This document shows positions 1-9,077 of a stretch of DNA of 64,000 nt, piece after piece (positions within the stretch are counted from its first letter, which is position 1; each line of letters begins with the position of its first letter). Position numbers and translations under genes: made by a program. The stretch covers positions 627,468 through 691,467 of the forward strand of contig CATOTD010000002.1 in the NCBI GenBank assembly GCA_951812995.1, read 5' to 3'. The DNA comes from an uncultured Gammaproteobacteria bacterium. Its GTDB lineage: Bacteria > Pseudomonadota > Gammaproteobacteria > Eutrophobiales > Eutrophobiaceae. The notes below the pieces were generated by a model. It did no database searches, was not told where the DNA came from, and saw only the letters and a program-made list of their open reading frames with translations.

Positions 1-2
1 AC

Positions 3-317
3 CTTGATGGTACTGTAAAAGGAAATGTCATTGCCGAAAATGATGGTCGTTCCATGTTGTCGCTTAGCGAGTGTGGAAAAGTTGAAGGTGAAGTAAGCGT
101 CCCTTATGTTACTATCAATGGTGTCGTAATCGGCGATGTGCATGGTAGTGAACATGTTGAACTCACATCAAAAGCAAGGGTCACAGGCAATGTGTACTAC
201 AATATGGTAGAAATGGTGGCGGGTGCTGAAGTGAACGGAAAACTGATTCATTCCCCTGAGACACCTGATTCGTCACTGACAGTCAATCATGCTGAACCAC
301 TCAAAACAAGCGATTAA
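3..317 (+). CDS. Bactofilin (polymer-forming cytoskeletal protein), 3' part
   Basis: The open frame enters from before the window and stops with TAA at 315-317, so only the C-terminal ~104 residues are seen. It shows the short beta-helical rungs typical of bactofilins (DUF583): repeated G-x-V/I patterns such as 'GTVKGNVIAENDG' and 'ARVTGNVYYNMVEM', followed by a hydrophilic tail. Bactofilins self-assemble into cytosolic filaments that scaffold cell-wall or polar machinery. The gene lies 22 bp upstream of erpA on the same strand and is probably cotranscribed with it. An internal ATG at 54 is not the start, because the frame and the repeat pattern continue upstream of it. Confidence 0.85.
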   Translation, partial: LDGTVKGNVIAENDGRSMLSLSECGKVEGEVSVPYVTINGVVIGDVHGSEHVELTSKARVTGNVYYNMVEMVAGAEVNGKLIHSPETPDSSLTVNHAEPLKTSD

Positions 318-339
318 ATAATTACTGGTTGGAAAAAAT

Positions 340-693
340 ATGAACTCCGTTGAAGAAGCAATCCCAAGCCCACTGATTTTTAGTGAGGCTGCAGCTAATA
401 AAGTCAAAGAACTCATTGAAGAAGAAGGTAATGCGGCATTGAAATTACGTGTTTTTATTTCTGGTGGTGGTTGCTCTGGATTTCAATATGGCTTTACCTT
501 TGATGAAGAAATCGGTGAAGGTGACACGGTTGTTGAAAATGCAGGGGTGACATTATTGGTTGACCCGCTGAGTTTTCAATATTTGTCGGGTGCTGAAATT
601 GATTATTCTGAAGGCATGGAAGGCGCGCAGTTTGTTATTCGTAATCCAAACGCAACCACTACCTGTGGCTGCGGTTCGTCCTTTTCTGTTTGA
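340..693 (+). CDS. erpA: ErpA, iron-sulfur cluster insertion protein
   Basis: A 117-residue A-type Fe-S carrier that delivers clusters to apoproteins in the cytosol. The three conserved cysteines are present: Cys45 in '[11 protein letters not shown]' and Cys109/Cys111 in the C-terminal 'TTCGCGSSF'. Length and N-terminus fit ErpA rather than IscA. The ATG at 340 follows a short spacer after the bactofilin gene and has an upstream GGTTGGAA stretch that can serve as ribosome-binding site. It converges with the mrcA gene, 33 bp away, and no strong terminator is visible between them. Confidence 0.95.
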   Translation: MNSVEEAIPSPLIFSEAAANKVKELIEEEGNAALKLRVFISGGGCSGFQYGFTFDEEIGEGDTVVENAGVTLLVDPLSFQYLSGAEIDYSEGMEGAQFVIRNPNATTTCGCGSSFSV

Positions 694-726
694 TGCTTAA
701 AAAAAGCGTTATACAGCCTCTCTCGA

Positions 727-3195
727 TTAGAATAGTGGGTCAGGGCTTGAGCGGGTCGTATCATACTGTATGGAGTCAGGCTGCCGGGTCACAGTTGTCG
801 ATTTTGGTGCCTGTTCTAATCTGAATACTTCAAAAATTGCCTCTGGATTATTGGCACCTGCAAGTTGCCCAGTAGCCGGATCAATACGCACATTGATCAA
901 TCCCTTAGGCCTTTCCATGATTGACTCTGGCGTTCCTTCAAGTGCCACTCTCATATAATCGATCCACATCGGTAACGCCGCTTTTGCGCCAGTTTCGCCA
1001 CTGCCTAGCGGTCGGAATTTGTCGAAGCCAACCCAACAGACCGCGACTATGTTGGCATTAAAACCAGAGAACCAGGCATCATATTGATCATTTGTTGTAC
1101 CAGTTTTTCCAGATAGATCGTTTCGATTTAATTGTAATGCCCGCCGACCCGTACCATTTTTTATGACATTGCGGGTAATGGAATTCATGATCCAGATATT
1201 TTGTGCGCTGACAACACGAGGAGCATAGCGCTTGGCAATGTTTAGATCTTCTGTACCAGATGGCGTTATTGTTGCATTGCTTTTATCGCCAGCATTTTCT
1301 GATTTTGTGTCAATAGATGCCACACTATCATTTTCAATACATTTATTGCATACGGTCAATGGATCAGCTTGAAAAACCACCTCGCCATTATAGTCTTTTA
1401 TCTGATTGAGATAGTAGGGGTCGATCAAATAGCCACCATTCGCAAAAACACTGTACCCACGGGCAAGATCCCATGGTGTTATTTCGGCACTGCCCAGAGA
1501 CAGTGACAGATTGTGTGGTAGCTGGTTTACATCGAAACCAAATTTTTGAATATGTTCGATGGCGAAAGGAATGCCAATAGCGTATAGCAACTTGATCGAT
1601 ACCAGGTTGCGAGAATGCGTTAATGCATATCTTAATCGGGTCGGCCCATAATTTTTACGGCTGTAATTTTCAGGACGCCAGCCATCTTTAGTGCTTGAGT
1701 CATCAAAGACTATAGGCGCATCATTAATCAGTGTTGCCGCAGTCATGCCGTATGCAATGGCGGCCGAATATATAAATGGTTTAAATCCAGATCCGGGTTG
1801 CCTGCGTGCTTGCGTAATTCGATTAAATTTATTTTTATAGAAATCAAAACCCCCGACCAAGGCGACCGTTGCGCCATCATGCGGTGCCAGCGATACCAGT
1901 CCGCCTTCGACAGCGGGTATTTGCGTGAGTGCCCAATCACCATTTTCAGTTTCTATTAAACGAATAACATCGCCAGGTGATAAAATTTCATCCGCCGTTT
2001 CCAGTTTGCCGCCGCGACGATTTTCTGTGATGTATTTTCGCGCCCATTGCAATCCTTCCCAGTCAATCTCTATTGCCCCGATACCAGCAATATAGGCCGT
2101 GACGGATTGTTTATTAACTTGAGTTACTAACCCTGGGTACAGATTGCCTAGTGTTGGAAAGCTTTTAAGCAAAGCCTTGATATCATATTCAGTCTTTGTT
2201 TGTATAGCGTCTATGTGATGTTCCGGACCTCGGTAACCATGTCGTTTATCATAGGCGAGTAAAGCATTGCGCAATGCTTGATTGGCGGCGTTTTGATTTT
2301 TGTCGCGAATGGTTGTTGTTACTGTTAGTCCGTTACTGTAGGCAGTCTCACCTTGTTCTTGGACTAAATCTCTTCTGATCATTTCCGCGATATAGGGTGC
2401 TTCTACAATAATATCAGCGGTATGCAGAGAAGCACTTATCGGCGAATTTGAGGCCTGGTCATATTCATCTTGCGTGATATATGAAAGCGATAACATCCTT
2501 CGCAGTACATAATTTCTACGCAACAGGGCACCTTCAGGATCAGTTATCGGATTAGCCTCCGATGGTTTCTGCGGCAGACCTGCGATCATCGCAATTTGAG
2601 GCAGGTTTAATGCGTTGATATCGACACCATAATATACTTGCGCCGCAGCAGCGATACCGTACGCTCTTTTTCCGAAATATATTTTATTCAAATAAAGCTC
2701 AAGGATTTCATCTTTGCTTAGTTCACGTTCTATTTTAAATGATAGAAATATCTCCGCTAATTTTCTGAGGTAGGTCTTCTCACGGCTCAAGAAAAAATTT
2801 CTCGCAACCTGCATTGTTATTGTGCTGCCACCTTGTTTTTTTGAACCGGTTTTTATTAAATAATAAAAGGCTCTTGTAAGGCCTTGCCAATCAACGCCAG
2901 GGTGGTCATAAAAGCGATCATCTTCGGCTGCTAGAAAAGCTTGAATCAATTTAGGTTGCACATATTCAATATTAATCGGCGTGCGTTTTTTTTCTCCAAA
3001 CTCGGCAATGAGTGATAAATCGGCACTATAAATTCGTAATGGTACTTGCAATTTTACATTCTTTAGAGTTGCTATATCGGGTAGCTCAGGGATCACATAC
3101 CAAGATATAATTAGGGTTGCCAGAATGCCCAAAACCATTATTGAGAGCAGAAAATTAAAGAAAAAGCGCAACATCTTGTGTAGATAATACATCAA
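727..3195 (-). CDS. mrcA: Penicillin-binding protein 1A, bifunctional
   Basis: An 822-residue class A penicillin-binding protein that polymerises and cross-links peptidoglycan in the periplasm. One N-terminal membrane anchor lies at about residues 9-33. The glycosyltransferase (GT51) domain carries 'EDDRFYDHPG' (catalytic Glu at 91) and 'GGSTITMQ' (122-129). The transpeptidase domain has the SxxK motif 'SGFK' (469-472), 'SRN' (528-530) and 'KTGT' (697-700). The domain between them matches the OB-like insert of gammaproteobacterial PBP1A. The gene is divergent from pilM, the usual arrangement in this class. Nothing is missing. The start could be either of the first two Met codons. Confidence 0.96.
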   Translation of the reverse strand: MMYYLHKMLRFFFNFLLSIMVLGILATLIISWYVIPELPDIATLKNVKLQVPLRIYSADLSLIAEFGEKKRTPINIEYVQPKLIQAFLAAEDDRFYDHPGVDWQGLTRAFYYLIKTGSKKQGGSTITMQVARNFFLSREKTYLRKLAEIFLSFKIERELSKDEILELYLNKIYFGKRAYGIAAAAQVYYGVDINALNLPQIAMIAGLPQKPSEANPITDPEGALLRRNYVLRRMLSLSYITQDEYDQASNSPISASLHTADIIVEAPYIAEMIRRDLVQEQGETAYSNGLTVTTTIRDKNQNAANQALRNALLAYDKRHGYRGPEHHIDAIQTKTEYDIKALLKSFPTLGNLYPGLVTQVNKQSVTAYIAGIGAIEIDWEGLQWARKYITENRRGGKLETADEILSPGDVIRLIETENGDWALTQIPAVEGGLVSLAPHDGATVALVGGFDFYKNKFNRITQARRQPGSGFKPFIYSAAIAYGMTAATLINDAPIVFDDSSTKDGWRPENYSRKNYGPTRLRYALTHSRNLVSIKLLYAIGIPFAIEHIQKFGFDVNQLPHNLSLSLGSAEITPWDLARGYSVFANGGYLIDPYYLNQIKDYNGEVVFQADPLTVCNKCIENDSVASIDTKSENAGDKSNATITPSGTEDLNIAKRYAPRVVSAQNIWIMNSITRNVIKNGTGRRALQLNRNDLSGKTGTTNDQYDAWFSGFNANIVAVCWVGFDKFRPLGSGETGAKAALPMWIDYMRVALEGTPESIMERPKGLINVRIDPATGQLAGANNPEAIFEVFRLEQAPKSTTVTRQPDSIQYDTTRSSPDPLF

Positions 3196-3273
3196 TCAAA
3201 CTATATATTCTGTTTTTTAACGAAAATGTAAAATTGAAGACATTAACATTACGTTAAAAACTTCAAAAATTTA

Positions 3274-3302
3274 TTGTTTTTTACATTTCTCTTGGCTATA
3301 GT
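3274..3302 (+). promoter_or_regulatory. Candidate sigma70 promoter for pilMNOPQ
   Basis: TTGTTT (3274-3279), a 17-bp spacer and TATAGT (3297-3302) lie about 68 bp before the pilM start, in an AT-rich intergenic region shared with divergent mrcA. The spacing is ideal and the -35 box matches moderately. This is read by eye and not tested. Confidence 0.45.
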
Positions 3303-3369
3303 AGCTGAAGTAAGTTAATGTTATATTACATATATAAGCCATAACTAATGACTACAAAAGGAAAAAATA

Positions 3370-4431
3370 GTGTTTTCTTTTAATAAAAAGTCCGTTCCAA
3401 TATTAGGTATCGATATAAGTGCAACTGCAATAAAGTTGCTCGAACTTAGCCGCAGTGGTAACAGATACCGCGTGGAAAGTTATGCCGTTGAGCCGTTGCC
3501 TGCTAATTTAGTCACCGACAAAATTATAAGCGATATTGAGCAAGTCGGCGAGGCTGTCGCACGAGCAGTCAAAAAAGCTAGAACACGGACTAAACACGCT
3601 GCCGTTTGTGTTGCTGGTTCTTCAGTTATTACGAAAGTTATCAATATGCCTGCCGGGCTTTCTGATGATGAAATGGAAAATCAAATTCATATTGAGGCCG
3701 ATCAATATATCCCCTTTCCCCTTGAAGAGGTGGCTATGGATTTTGAGGTTATTGGAGAACCTCAAGAAGGTTCTGACAGTGTAGATGTATTGCTTGCCGC
3801 ATCACGCAGTGAAATAGTAGACAATGTTGTTGCTGCTTTAGAGGTAGGCGGACTTACGCCCAAGATTGTTGATATAGAAGCTTTCGCTATTGAAAACACA
3901 ATAAAATTAATAAGTGATGATTTTATAGAAAGTGTAGCGAAAGATGCGGTTGCGGTGGCAGACGTTGGTTCTGCGGTAACGACCTTTAGCGTCTTGGAAA
4001 ACATGCAGACAATCTATTCACGCGAAGAAACATTTGGCGGTGCGCAATTAACGGAAGATATTCAACGTCGGTATGGTTTGTCCTATGAAGAGGCGGGCTT
4101 GGCCAAAAAACAAGGCGGTTTGCCAGATAATTATGGGCCTGAGGTTCTGGATCCTTTCAAAGATAATATGGCTTCACAAATTGGACGGGCTTTGCAATTC
4201 TTTTATTCATCCAGTCAAATAAGTGCTGTTGATACCCTTATTCTTGCAGGTGGTTGTGCATCAATACCTGACATTACTGAAGTAGTAGAAGCAAAGTTGG
4301 ACGTTAAGACGATAATTGCAAATCCCTTTGCAAACATGGCAGTGGCTTCGAAAATTCAGACAAAAAGTCTTATGAATGATGCACCAGCGATGATGATCGC
4401 CTGTGGTTTGGCACTAAGAGGAGAAGGCTAA
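3370..4431 (+). CDS. pilM: PilM, type IV pilus inner-membrane platform protein
   Basis: A 353-residue actin-like (FtsA/SHS2 fold) cytoplasmic protein that binds the N-terminus of PilN and couples the pilus motor to the alignment complex. Visible motifs include 'LGIDISATAIKLLEL' near the N-terminus, 'AVADVGSAVTTFSV' in the middle and 'LILAGGCASIPDI' near the C-terminus, which together form the nucleotide pocket. The start is GTG at 3370, 7 bp after an AAAGGA ribosome-binding site (3357-3362). It is the first gene of pilMNOPQ. Its TAA stop overlaps the ATG of pilN by one base, indicating translational coupling. Confidence 0.95.
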   Translation: MFSFNKKSVPILGIDISATAIKLLELSRSGNRYRVESYAVEPLPANLVTDKIISDIEQVGEAVARAVKKARTRTKHAAVCVAGSSVITKVINMPAGLSDDEMENQIHIEADQYIPFPLEEVAMDFEVIGEPQEGSDSVDVLLAASRSEIVDNVVAALEVGGLTPKIVDIEAFAIENTIKLISDDFIESVAKDAVAVADVGSAVTTFSVLENMQTIYSREETFGGAQLTEDIQRRYGLSYEEAGLAKKQGGLPDNYGPEVLDPFKDNMASQIGRALQFFYSSSQISAVDTLILAGGCASIPDITEVVEAKLDVKTIIANPFANMAVASKIQTKSLMNDAPAMMIACGLALRGEG

Positions 4432-5000
4432 TGTCTACAATTAATTTACTCCCATGGCGTGAGGAGCGGCGTAAAGAACTAAAAACGCAGTTTGTAGCAT
4501 CTGCCGTGGTTATTACATTGTTAGCCCTGATTTTTTGGGGTATCGGGCATTTTTACCATGCTCAATTAATTGATGTTCAAAATAGTCGTATTGCGCTTAT
4601 AGATAGCAATATTGAAGTGCTTGATAAAAAGATTGCAGAAATAAAAGAGCTTGAAAAACAAAAAGAACGGCTATTGTCACGAATGCGCGCTATTGAACAA
4701 TTACAAGGCAATAGACCCTTGATTGTACGTTTTTTTGATGAATTGATTGAGAGTTTACCGGAAGGGTTGACAGTATCTGATATTCAGCAAAGTGGATCGA
4801 ATATTACGGTAAATGGACTGGCACAATCCAATGCACGAATTTCTGCTTTTATGAGAAAACTCGAAAGTTCAGAATGGTTAGCAAACCCTAATTTGAAAGT
4901 GATTCAAGAATCCAATGCTGGCGGGGAAGAAAAGCTCGTAAATAATTTTACCCTCACCTTTTCACAGGTTGTGCCTAAAGTGGAGGTTAAAGATATATGA
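4431..5000 (+). CDS. pilN: PilN, type IV pilus assembly protein
   Basis: A 189-residue bitopic inner-membrane protein of the alignment subcomplex. The conserved cytoplasmic PilM-binding motif 'INLLPWREERRKE' is at the very N-terminus. It is followed by one transmembrane segment at about residues 24-42, a coiled-coil stretch (about 55-90, rich in K/E/L) and a periplasmic ferredoxin-like domain that pairs with PilO. It overlaps pilM by 1 bp and pilO by 4 bp (ATGA), so it is cotranslated with both. Confidence 0.95.
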   Translation: MSTINLLPWREERRKELKTQFVASAVVITLLALIFWGIGHFYHAQLIDVQNSRIALIDSNIEVLDKKIAEIKELEKQKERLLSRMRAIEQLQGNRPLIVRFFDELIESLPEGLTVSDIQQSGSNITVNGLAQSNARISAFMRKLESSEWLANPNLKVIQESNAGGEEKLVNNFTLTFSQVVPKVEVKDI

Positions 5001-5596
5001 GTTTCATAGATGATATAAATAACCTGGATCCCAGTAATCCTGGTGTCTGGCCTATGCCATTCAAAATAATTGTGTTTGTTATTTTATTCGTGCTTATATT
5101 GGTTGGCGGTTGGAAATTCGACATAACAGACCAGCGCACGGAACTGGTCAGTCTGGAGCAGAAAGAAAAAGAACGGTTAGAGGTTTTGGATATCCGGCAG
5201 AGAAAATCTGCAAACCTGAATGCTTTAAAAGATCAGATGAAAGAGATGGAGCAAAATTTTGGTGATATGGTGCGTCAACTGCCAAACAATACTGAAGTCG
5301 CAGGTTTGTTGATAGACATTTCTCAGACAGGATTGGGAGCAGGTTTAGAATTTAAATTATTTCAACCAAGTGGTGAGTCGCCAAAAGAATTTTATGCTGA
5401 GCTACCTATCAATATCTCGGTCGTTGGTGGCTATCATGAATTGGGCGATTTTGTCAGTGGTCTTGCGGCATTACCAAGAATTGTAACGACACACGATATA
5501 GTGATTCAGCCTATAGGCGACTCTTATAGCGATGGAACTCCTTTGTTGCAAATGCAGGCAATAGTTAGAACATATCGTGCACTTGAACAAGAGTAA
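4997..5596 (+). CDS. pilO: PilO, type IV pilus assembly protein
   Basis: A 199-residue inner-membrane protein that forms heterodimers with PilN and binds the lipoprotein PilP. It has one transmembrane helix at about residues 23-42, a coiled coil from about 47 to 95, then a periplasmic domain with the family-typical 'YHELGDFVSGLAALPRIV'. The start ATG sits in an ATGA overlap with the pilN stop. The stop TAA is 4 bp before the pilP ATG. Confidence 0.95.
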   Translation: MSFIDDINNLDPSNPGVWPMPFKIIVFVILFVLILVGGWKFDITDQRTELVSLEQKEKERLEVLDIRQRKSANLNALKDQMKEMEQNFGDMVRQLPNNTEVAGLLIDISQTGLGAGLEFKLFQPSGESPKEFYAELPINISVVGGYHELGDFVSGLAALPRIVTTHDIVIQPIGDSYSDGTPLLQMQAIVRTYRALEQE

Positions 5597-5602
5597 AGAA
5601 TA

Positions 5603-6175
5603 ATGAAATCCCGTATTCAGACAAACAAATATTTAAAGGTCATTATCTGTTTATCAGTTATAACCATATTTTCAGGTTGTGTCTCAAGAGATATTGGCGA
5701 CCTTGAAAGTCAGATTTCCGAACTTATGGGAAGGCCGGGAGGGCGTATTGAGCCATTGCCTGAAATAAAACCATACGAAGCTTATGCTTACCAATCAGGA
5801 AAAATAGACGCGCATAATCCATTTAAACTGTTTTATGTTATAGCACCGCCAAAAGTTGAAGAAAGTTTGGCTGATAACGCTTTAACAGAAGAGATGGAGC
5901 GTGAAATTGTAAATCGCAATCGCGAAGAGTTGGAGCAGTATGAACTAGACAGTTTGCGCATGGTTGGGACGATTGAAAACGACAGTAATAATTGGGCTGT
6001 GGTGTTAGATCCGGATGGTGTGATACATCGCGTAGGTGTAGGTAATTATCTTGGTTTAAACATTGGCAAGGTTATCAATATTTTCGAGGATCGAATTGAA
6101 CTCAGAGAAATTATTCAAGATAGTAGCGGTCGTTGGGAAGAACGTGAGGCCGCAATTGCTTTGGTAGAAGAGTAG
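5603..6175 (+). CDS. pilP: PilP, type IV pilus lipoprotein
   Basis: A 190-residue lipoprotein that bridges the PilN/PilO complex to the PilQ secretin. The signal peptide has a lipobox 'IFSGC' (Cys at about 26). It is followed by a proline-rich linker with the family motif 'YQSGKIDAHNPF' and a C-terminal beta-sandwich containing 'LRMVGTIENDSNNWAVV'. It ends in TAG, with an in-frame TGA three codons further on. It is the fourth gene of the operon, 68 bp before pilQ. Maturation of such a lipoprotein needs Lgt, whose only visible copy in this window is truncated. Confidence 0.94.
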   Translation: MKSRIQTNKYLKVIICLSVITIFSGCVSRDIGDLESQISELMGRPGGRIEPLPEIKPYEAYAYQSGKIDAHNPFKLFYVIAPPKVEESLADNALTEEMEREIVNRNREELEQYELDSLRMVGTIENDSNNWAVVLDPDGVIHRVGVGNYLGLNIGKVINIFEDRIELREIIQDSSGRWEEREAAIALVEE

Positions 6176-6243
6176 TTTGATTATTGAGGTATTAAAAAAG
6201 ACTTGTCAGCAGAAGATTAACATTTAATAAAGGTTATAAAATC

Positions 6244-8361
6244 ATGATAACTAAATTAGAAAATTTTACGCGCATATTATTGTTTTCGGTATTGGGATTA
6301 ATAAATATATCCGCTTATGCAATCTCATTGGACGATGTTAGTTTCGCATCATTGCCGGGTGAACGTGTTCAAATTAAACTTACTTTATCAGAGATGCTCC
6401 CTGCCGATCCATTAAGTTTTACCACTGATAATCCGTCCAGAATTGCGCTTGATTTTCCAAATACATCATTAAATTTAGCTGAGAAATCACAGGTTATCGG
6501 AATTGGTATGGCCAATAGTATAAATGCCGTTGAAGCGGCGGGTCGAACACGGGTTGTAATCAACCTAACTCAATCCGTTGCGTATGATATAAATGTTGAA
6601 GGCAATACGGTTATTTTAAACTTGGAAAATGGGACAGTTGGCATGGCATCGCCCGCATTGACCAGTGCAAGTAGCCAACAAAATACATCAGGATCTTTTC
6701 GAGGTTTAGAATCTATTGACTTTCGTAGAGGCGAAAATGGCGAAGGCAGGATTATCGTCGAGTTATCTGAGCCTTCTATCCCAATAGATATGGGCATAGA
6801 GGCCGGCAAAGTCGTAATAAATTTTATTGATACACAGCTACCGGCGAATCTTGATAGAAAGCTGGACGTAATAGATTTTGCCACGCCAGTAAAAGAAATA
6901 GATACAGTAGCCGCTGGTAATAATGTAAAAATGACAATCAGTGCGGTTTCGGAAGATTATGATCACTTAGCATATCAATCTGAAAATCAGTACACAATAG
7001 AATTTAAGCCCATGACTAAAGAAGATAGGGAATTGCAACAGAAAAATAAGTTCAAATACACAGGCGAGCGATTGTCTTTGAATTTCCAAAGCATTGAAGT
7101 CAGAGCCGTGTTGCAATTAATAGCTGATTTTACGGAATTAAACCTGGTGACCAGTGACGCTGTAAGTGGAAATGTAACGTTGCGATTGAAAAATGTCCCA
7201 TGGGATCAGGCACTTGATATTATTTTAAAATCACGCGGCTTAGGTATGCGACAAGCTGGTAATGTGATTATGATCGGGCCTTCAGAAGAAATCACAGCAC
7301 GCGAACGTCTCGAACTAGAAGCGAATCGCCAGATTGAAGAATTAGCACCATTGCGTACGGAGTTTGTGCAGATTAACTACGCCGATGCCAATGATTTAAT
7401 GGGACTTATACAGGCCTCAGAAAACAGCCTATTGTCTGAACGTGGCAATGTGTCGATAGACGCACGCACAAACACCCTTGTCGTACAAGATGTGGCAAGT
7501 AGTCTTGAAGCGATTAGAACGTTGGTTACCAAGCTCGATATCCCGGTCCGGCAAGTCTTGATTGAGTCGCGTATTGTGAATGCTGATGAGTCCTTTGCGA
7601 AAGATATTGGTGTGCGTTTTGGGTATAGTAAGGATACCAAGAAAGGTCCAAGTAGTAGAGCTGACATCGGCGAGGCTGGATCAGCGGATCCTTTCGTTGC
7701 AATTGGTGGCGGCAACGAAGGCAATATATCTTATGGTGGTGTTGGAACTGGGTTTGTTACGGGTGAAAATGAAAACTACATTGTTGATTTACCAGCGACA
7801 CCTGTTTCTGGGAGCGCGACATCATTAATGCTGGCAGTCGGCAAAGTAGGTTCTTACTTATTGCAATTGGAGTTATCTGCTTTAATTGCTGAAGGCCGGG
7901 GTGAAAATATTGCAAGTCCGCGCGTTATTACATCAAACCAGAATGAAGCCAAGATAGAACAAGGTGTGCAGATACCGTATCAAGAAGCATCATCAAGTGG
8001 TGCTACCGCCACATCATTTCAAGATGCGGTATTAAGTTTGCGTGTAACACCGCAGATTACACCCGATGATAATATCATCATGGACCTGGAGGTAAGTCAG
8101 GATACAGTCAACGATAATTTCACTCCTCCAGGGATCAATACAAGAAGCGTTGCAACGCAGGTATTGGTTGAAAATGGTGAAACCGTTGTTTTAGGGGGTG
8201 TTTATACTTCTAGAGAAAGTAAATCTGTTAGTAAAACGCCATTCTTTGGCGACCTACCTTATGTCGGATTTCTATTTAAAAGCACATCAAATCGTGCAAG
8301 TAAAGAGGAATTGCTGATATTCATCACACCGAAGATATTGAAAGACAGCTTTACAATTTAA
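6244..8361 (+). CDS. pilQ: PilQ, type IV pilus outer-membrane secretin
   Basis: A 705-residue secretin through which the pilus crosses the outer membrane. After a signal peptide (cleavage near 'SAYA') come two AMIN domains (about 30-120 and 140-235), a secretin/TonB short N-terminal domain beginning near 'RLSLNFQSIEVRAVLQL' (about 275), a NolW-type N1 domain near 'RTEFVQINYADANDL' and the C-terminal secretin domain. The last contains 'SPRVITSNQNEAKIEQG', the VPQ-like loop 'QIPYQEASSS' and the signature 'VENGETVVLGGVY'. All secretin landmarks are intact. It ends the operon. The usual next genes aroK-aroB are absent; IS debris follows directly. Confidence 0.96.
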   Translation: MITKLENFTRILLFSVLGLINISAYAISLDDVSFASLPGERVQIKLTLSEMLPADPLSFTTDNPSRIALDFPNTSLNLAEKSQVIGIGMANSINAVEAAGRTRVVINLTQSVAYDINVEGNTVILNLENGTVGMASPALTSASSQQNTSGSFRGLESIDFRRGENGEGRIIVELSEPSIPIDMGIEAGKVVINFIDTQLPANLDRKLDVIDFATPVKEIDTVAAGNNVKMTISAVSEDYDHLAYQSENQYTIEFKPMTKEDRELQQKNKFKYTGERLSLNFQSIEVRAVLQLIADFTELNLVTSDAVSGNVTLRLKNVPWDQALDIILKSRGLGMRQAGNVIMIGPSEEITARERLELEANRQIEELAPLRTEFVQINYADANDLMGLIQASENSLLSERGNVSIDARTNTLVVQDVASSLEAIRTLVTKLDIPVRQVLIESRIVNADESFAKDIGVRFGYSKDTKKGPSSRADIGEAGSADPFVAIGGGNEGNISYGGVGTGFVTGENENYIVDLPATPVSGSATSLMLAVGKVGSYLLQLELSALIAEGRGENIASPRVITSNQNEAKIEQGVQIPYQEASSSGATATSFQDAVLSLRVTPQITPDDNIIMDLEVSQDTVNDNFTPPGINTRSVATQVLVENGETVVLGGVYTSRESKSVSKTPFFGDLPYVGFLFKSTSNRASKEELLIFITPKILKDSFTI

Positions 8362-8385
8362 TCAACAATAAACGCTCCAATATTT

Positions 8386-8417
8386 AAAGGGATGTGCCGG
8401 TTAGGGTGCATCCCTTT
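8386..8417 (+). terminator. Rho-independent terminator after pilQ
   Basis: A 9-bp perfect stem, AAAGGGATG (8386-8394) with CATCCCTTT (8409-8417), encloses a 14-base loop and ends in a short T run, 25 bp after the pilQ stop. The stem is symmetrical with its A/T flanks, so it could work in both directions. Confidence 0.7.
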
Positions 8418-8650
8418 TGCTGTTATAAAAGCCATTGATGTACTGGAATATCTCCGTTTCGGCTTGCCTACGAGTTTTCCAGTCCTACCGCCATATAAGT
8501 TCAGCCTGCATCGTCTTGAAGAAAGACTCAACAACAGCATTATCATAACAATCTCCTTTGCTACTCATCAACACCTGAAAGCCATGCTCGTACAATATCC
8601 GCTGATAATCATGCGCACAGTACTGACTACCGGTAGTGTAAAGAATCTTT
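8418..8650 (-). pseudogene. IS3-family transposase OrfB, C-terminal remnant
   Basis: Read on the minus strand, the region translates to the end of an IS3 OrfB integrase: 'QYCAHDYQRILYEHGFQ', then 'SSKGDCYDNAVVESFF', which carries the catalytic Glu of the DDE triad, then after one in-frame TAG 'DWKTRRQAETEIFQYING' and 'FYNSKR'. Everything upstream (OrfA, most of the rve domain) is missing and the far C-terminus is lost into the pilQ terminator. The remnant abuts a repeated IS256-1 end at 8632. A matching OrfA piece of an IS3 element occurs far away at 32472. Confidence 0.75.
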
Positions 8651-8797
8651 CGCACTTTCTGATTTGGTAGTGTCAATTTTCTTTCGCACTTTCTGATTTG
8701 GCTTTCCCTTAAATCTGGTTGTTACGCGATCTGAAAATCCTTTTCTTTATCCATCTCTTGGAGCAAATCCATGTTCAGATATTTCCGCGTTCCCCAC
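8632..8797 (-). mobile_element. IS256-1 right-end remnant with duplicated terminal repeat
   Basis: The stretch from about 8666 to 8797 is the reverse complement of the last ~130 bp of the IS256-1 element seen complete at 34303-35672. It includes the end of the transposase gene ('NMDLLQEMDKE' region) and the terminal repeat. The outer ~34 bp occur twice in tandem (8632-8665 and 8666-8700), sharing CTTTCGCACTTTCTGATTTG. The element is cut at 8797-8799 by IS5-1 copy A. Confidence 0.75.
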
Positions 8798-9077
8798 TTG
8801 GAAGCCTCTAAAAACCGTGCATTTTGTGGTACGATCTGATTCACTTGATGTGGGAGGATTTTGTTTATGCACGCACCTGGATTGTTTGATTTGACGGATC
8901 ATTTGGCGCGTTCTTTATCCATCTCTTGGAGCAAATCCATGTTCAGATATTTCCGCGTTCCCACTTGGAAGCCTCTAAAAACCGTGCATTTTGTGGTACG
9001 ATCTGATTCACTTGATGTGGGAGGATTTTGTTTATGCACGCACCTGGATTGTTTGATTTGACGGATCATTTGGCGCG
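8743..9077 (+). repeat. 168/167-bp tandem duplication spanning an IS junction
   Basis: Bases 8743-8910 and 8911-9077 are the same sequence apart from one C lost in the second unit (CCCCAC versus CCCAC). Each unit holds the end of IS256-1 plus the left terminal repeat, ribosome-binding site and first ~15 codons of IS5-1. The duplication therefore arose after IS5-1 landed next to IS256-1. Confidence 0.9.
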
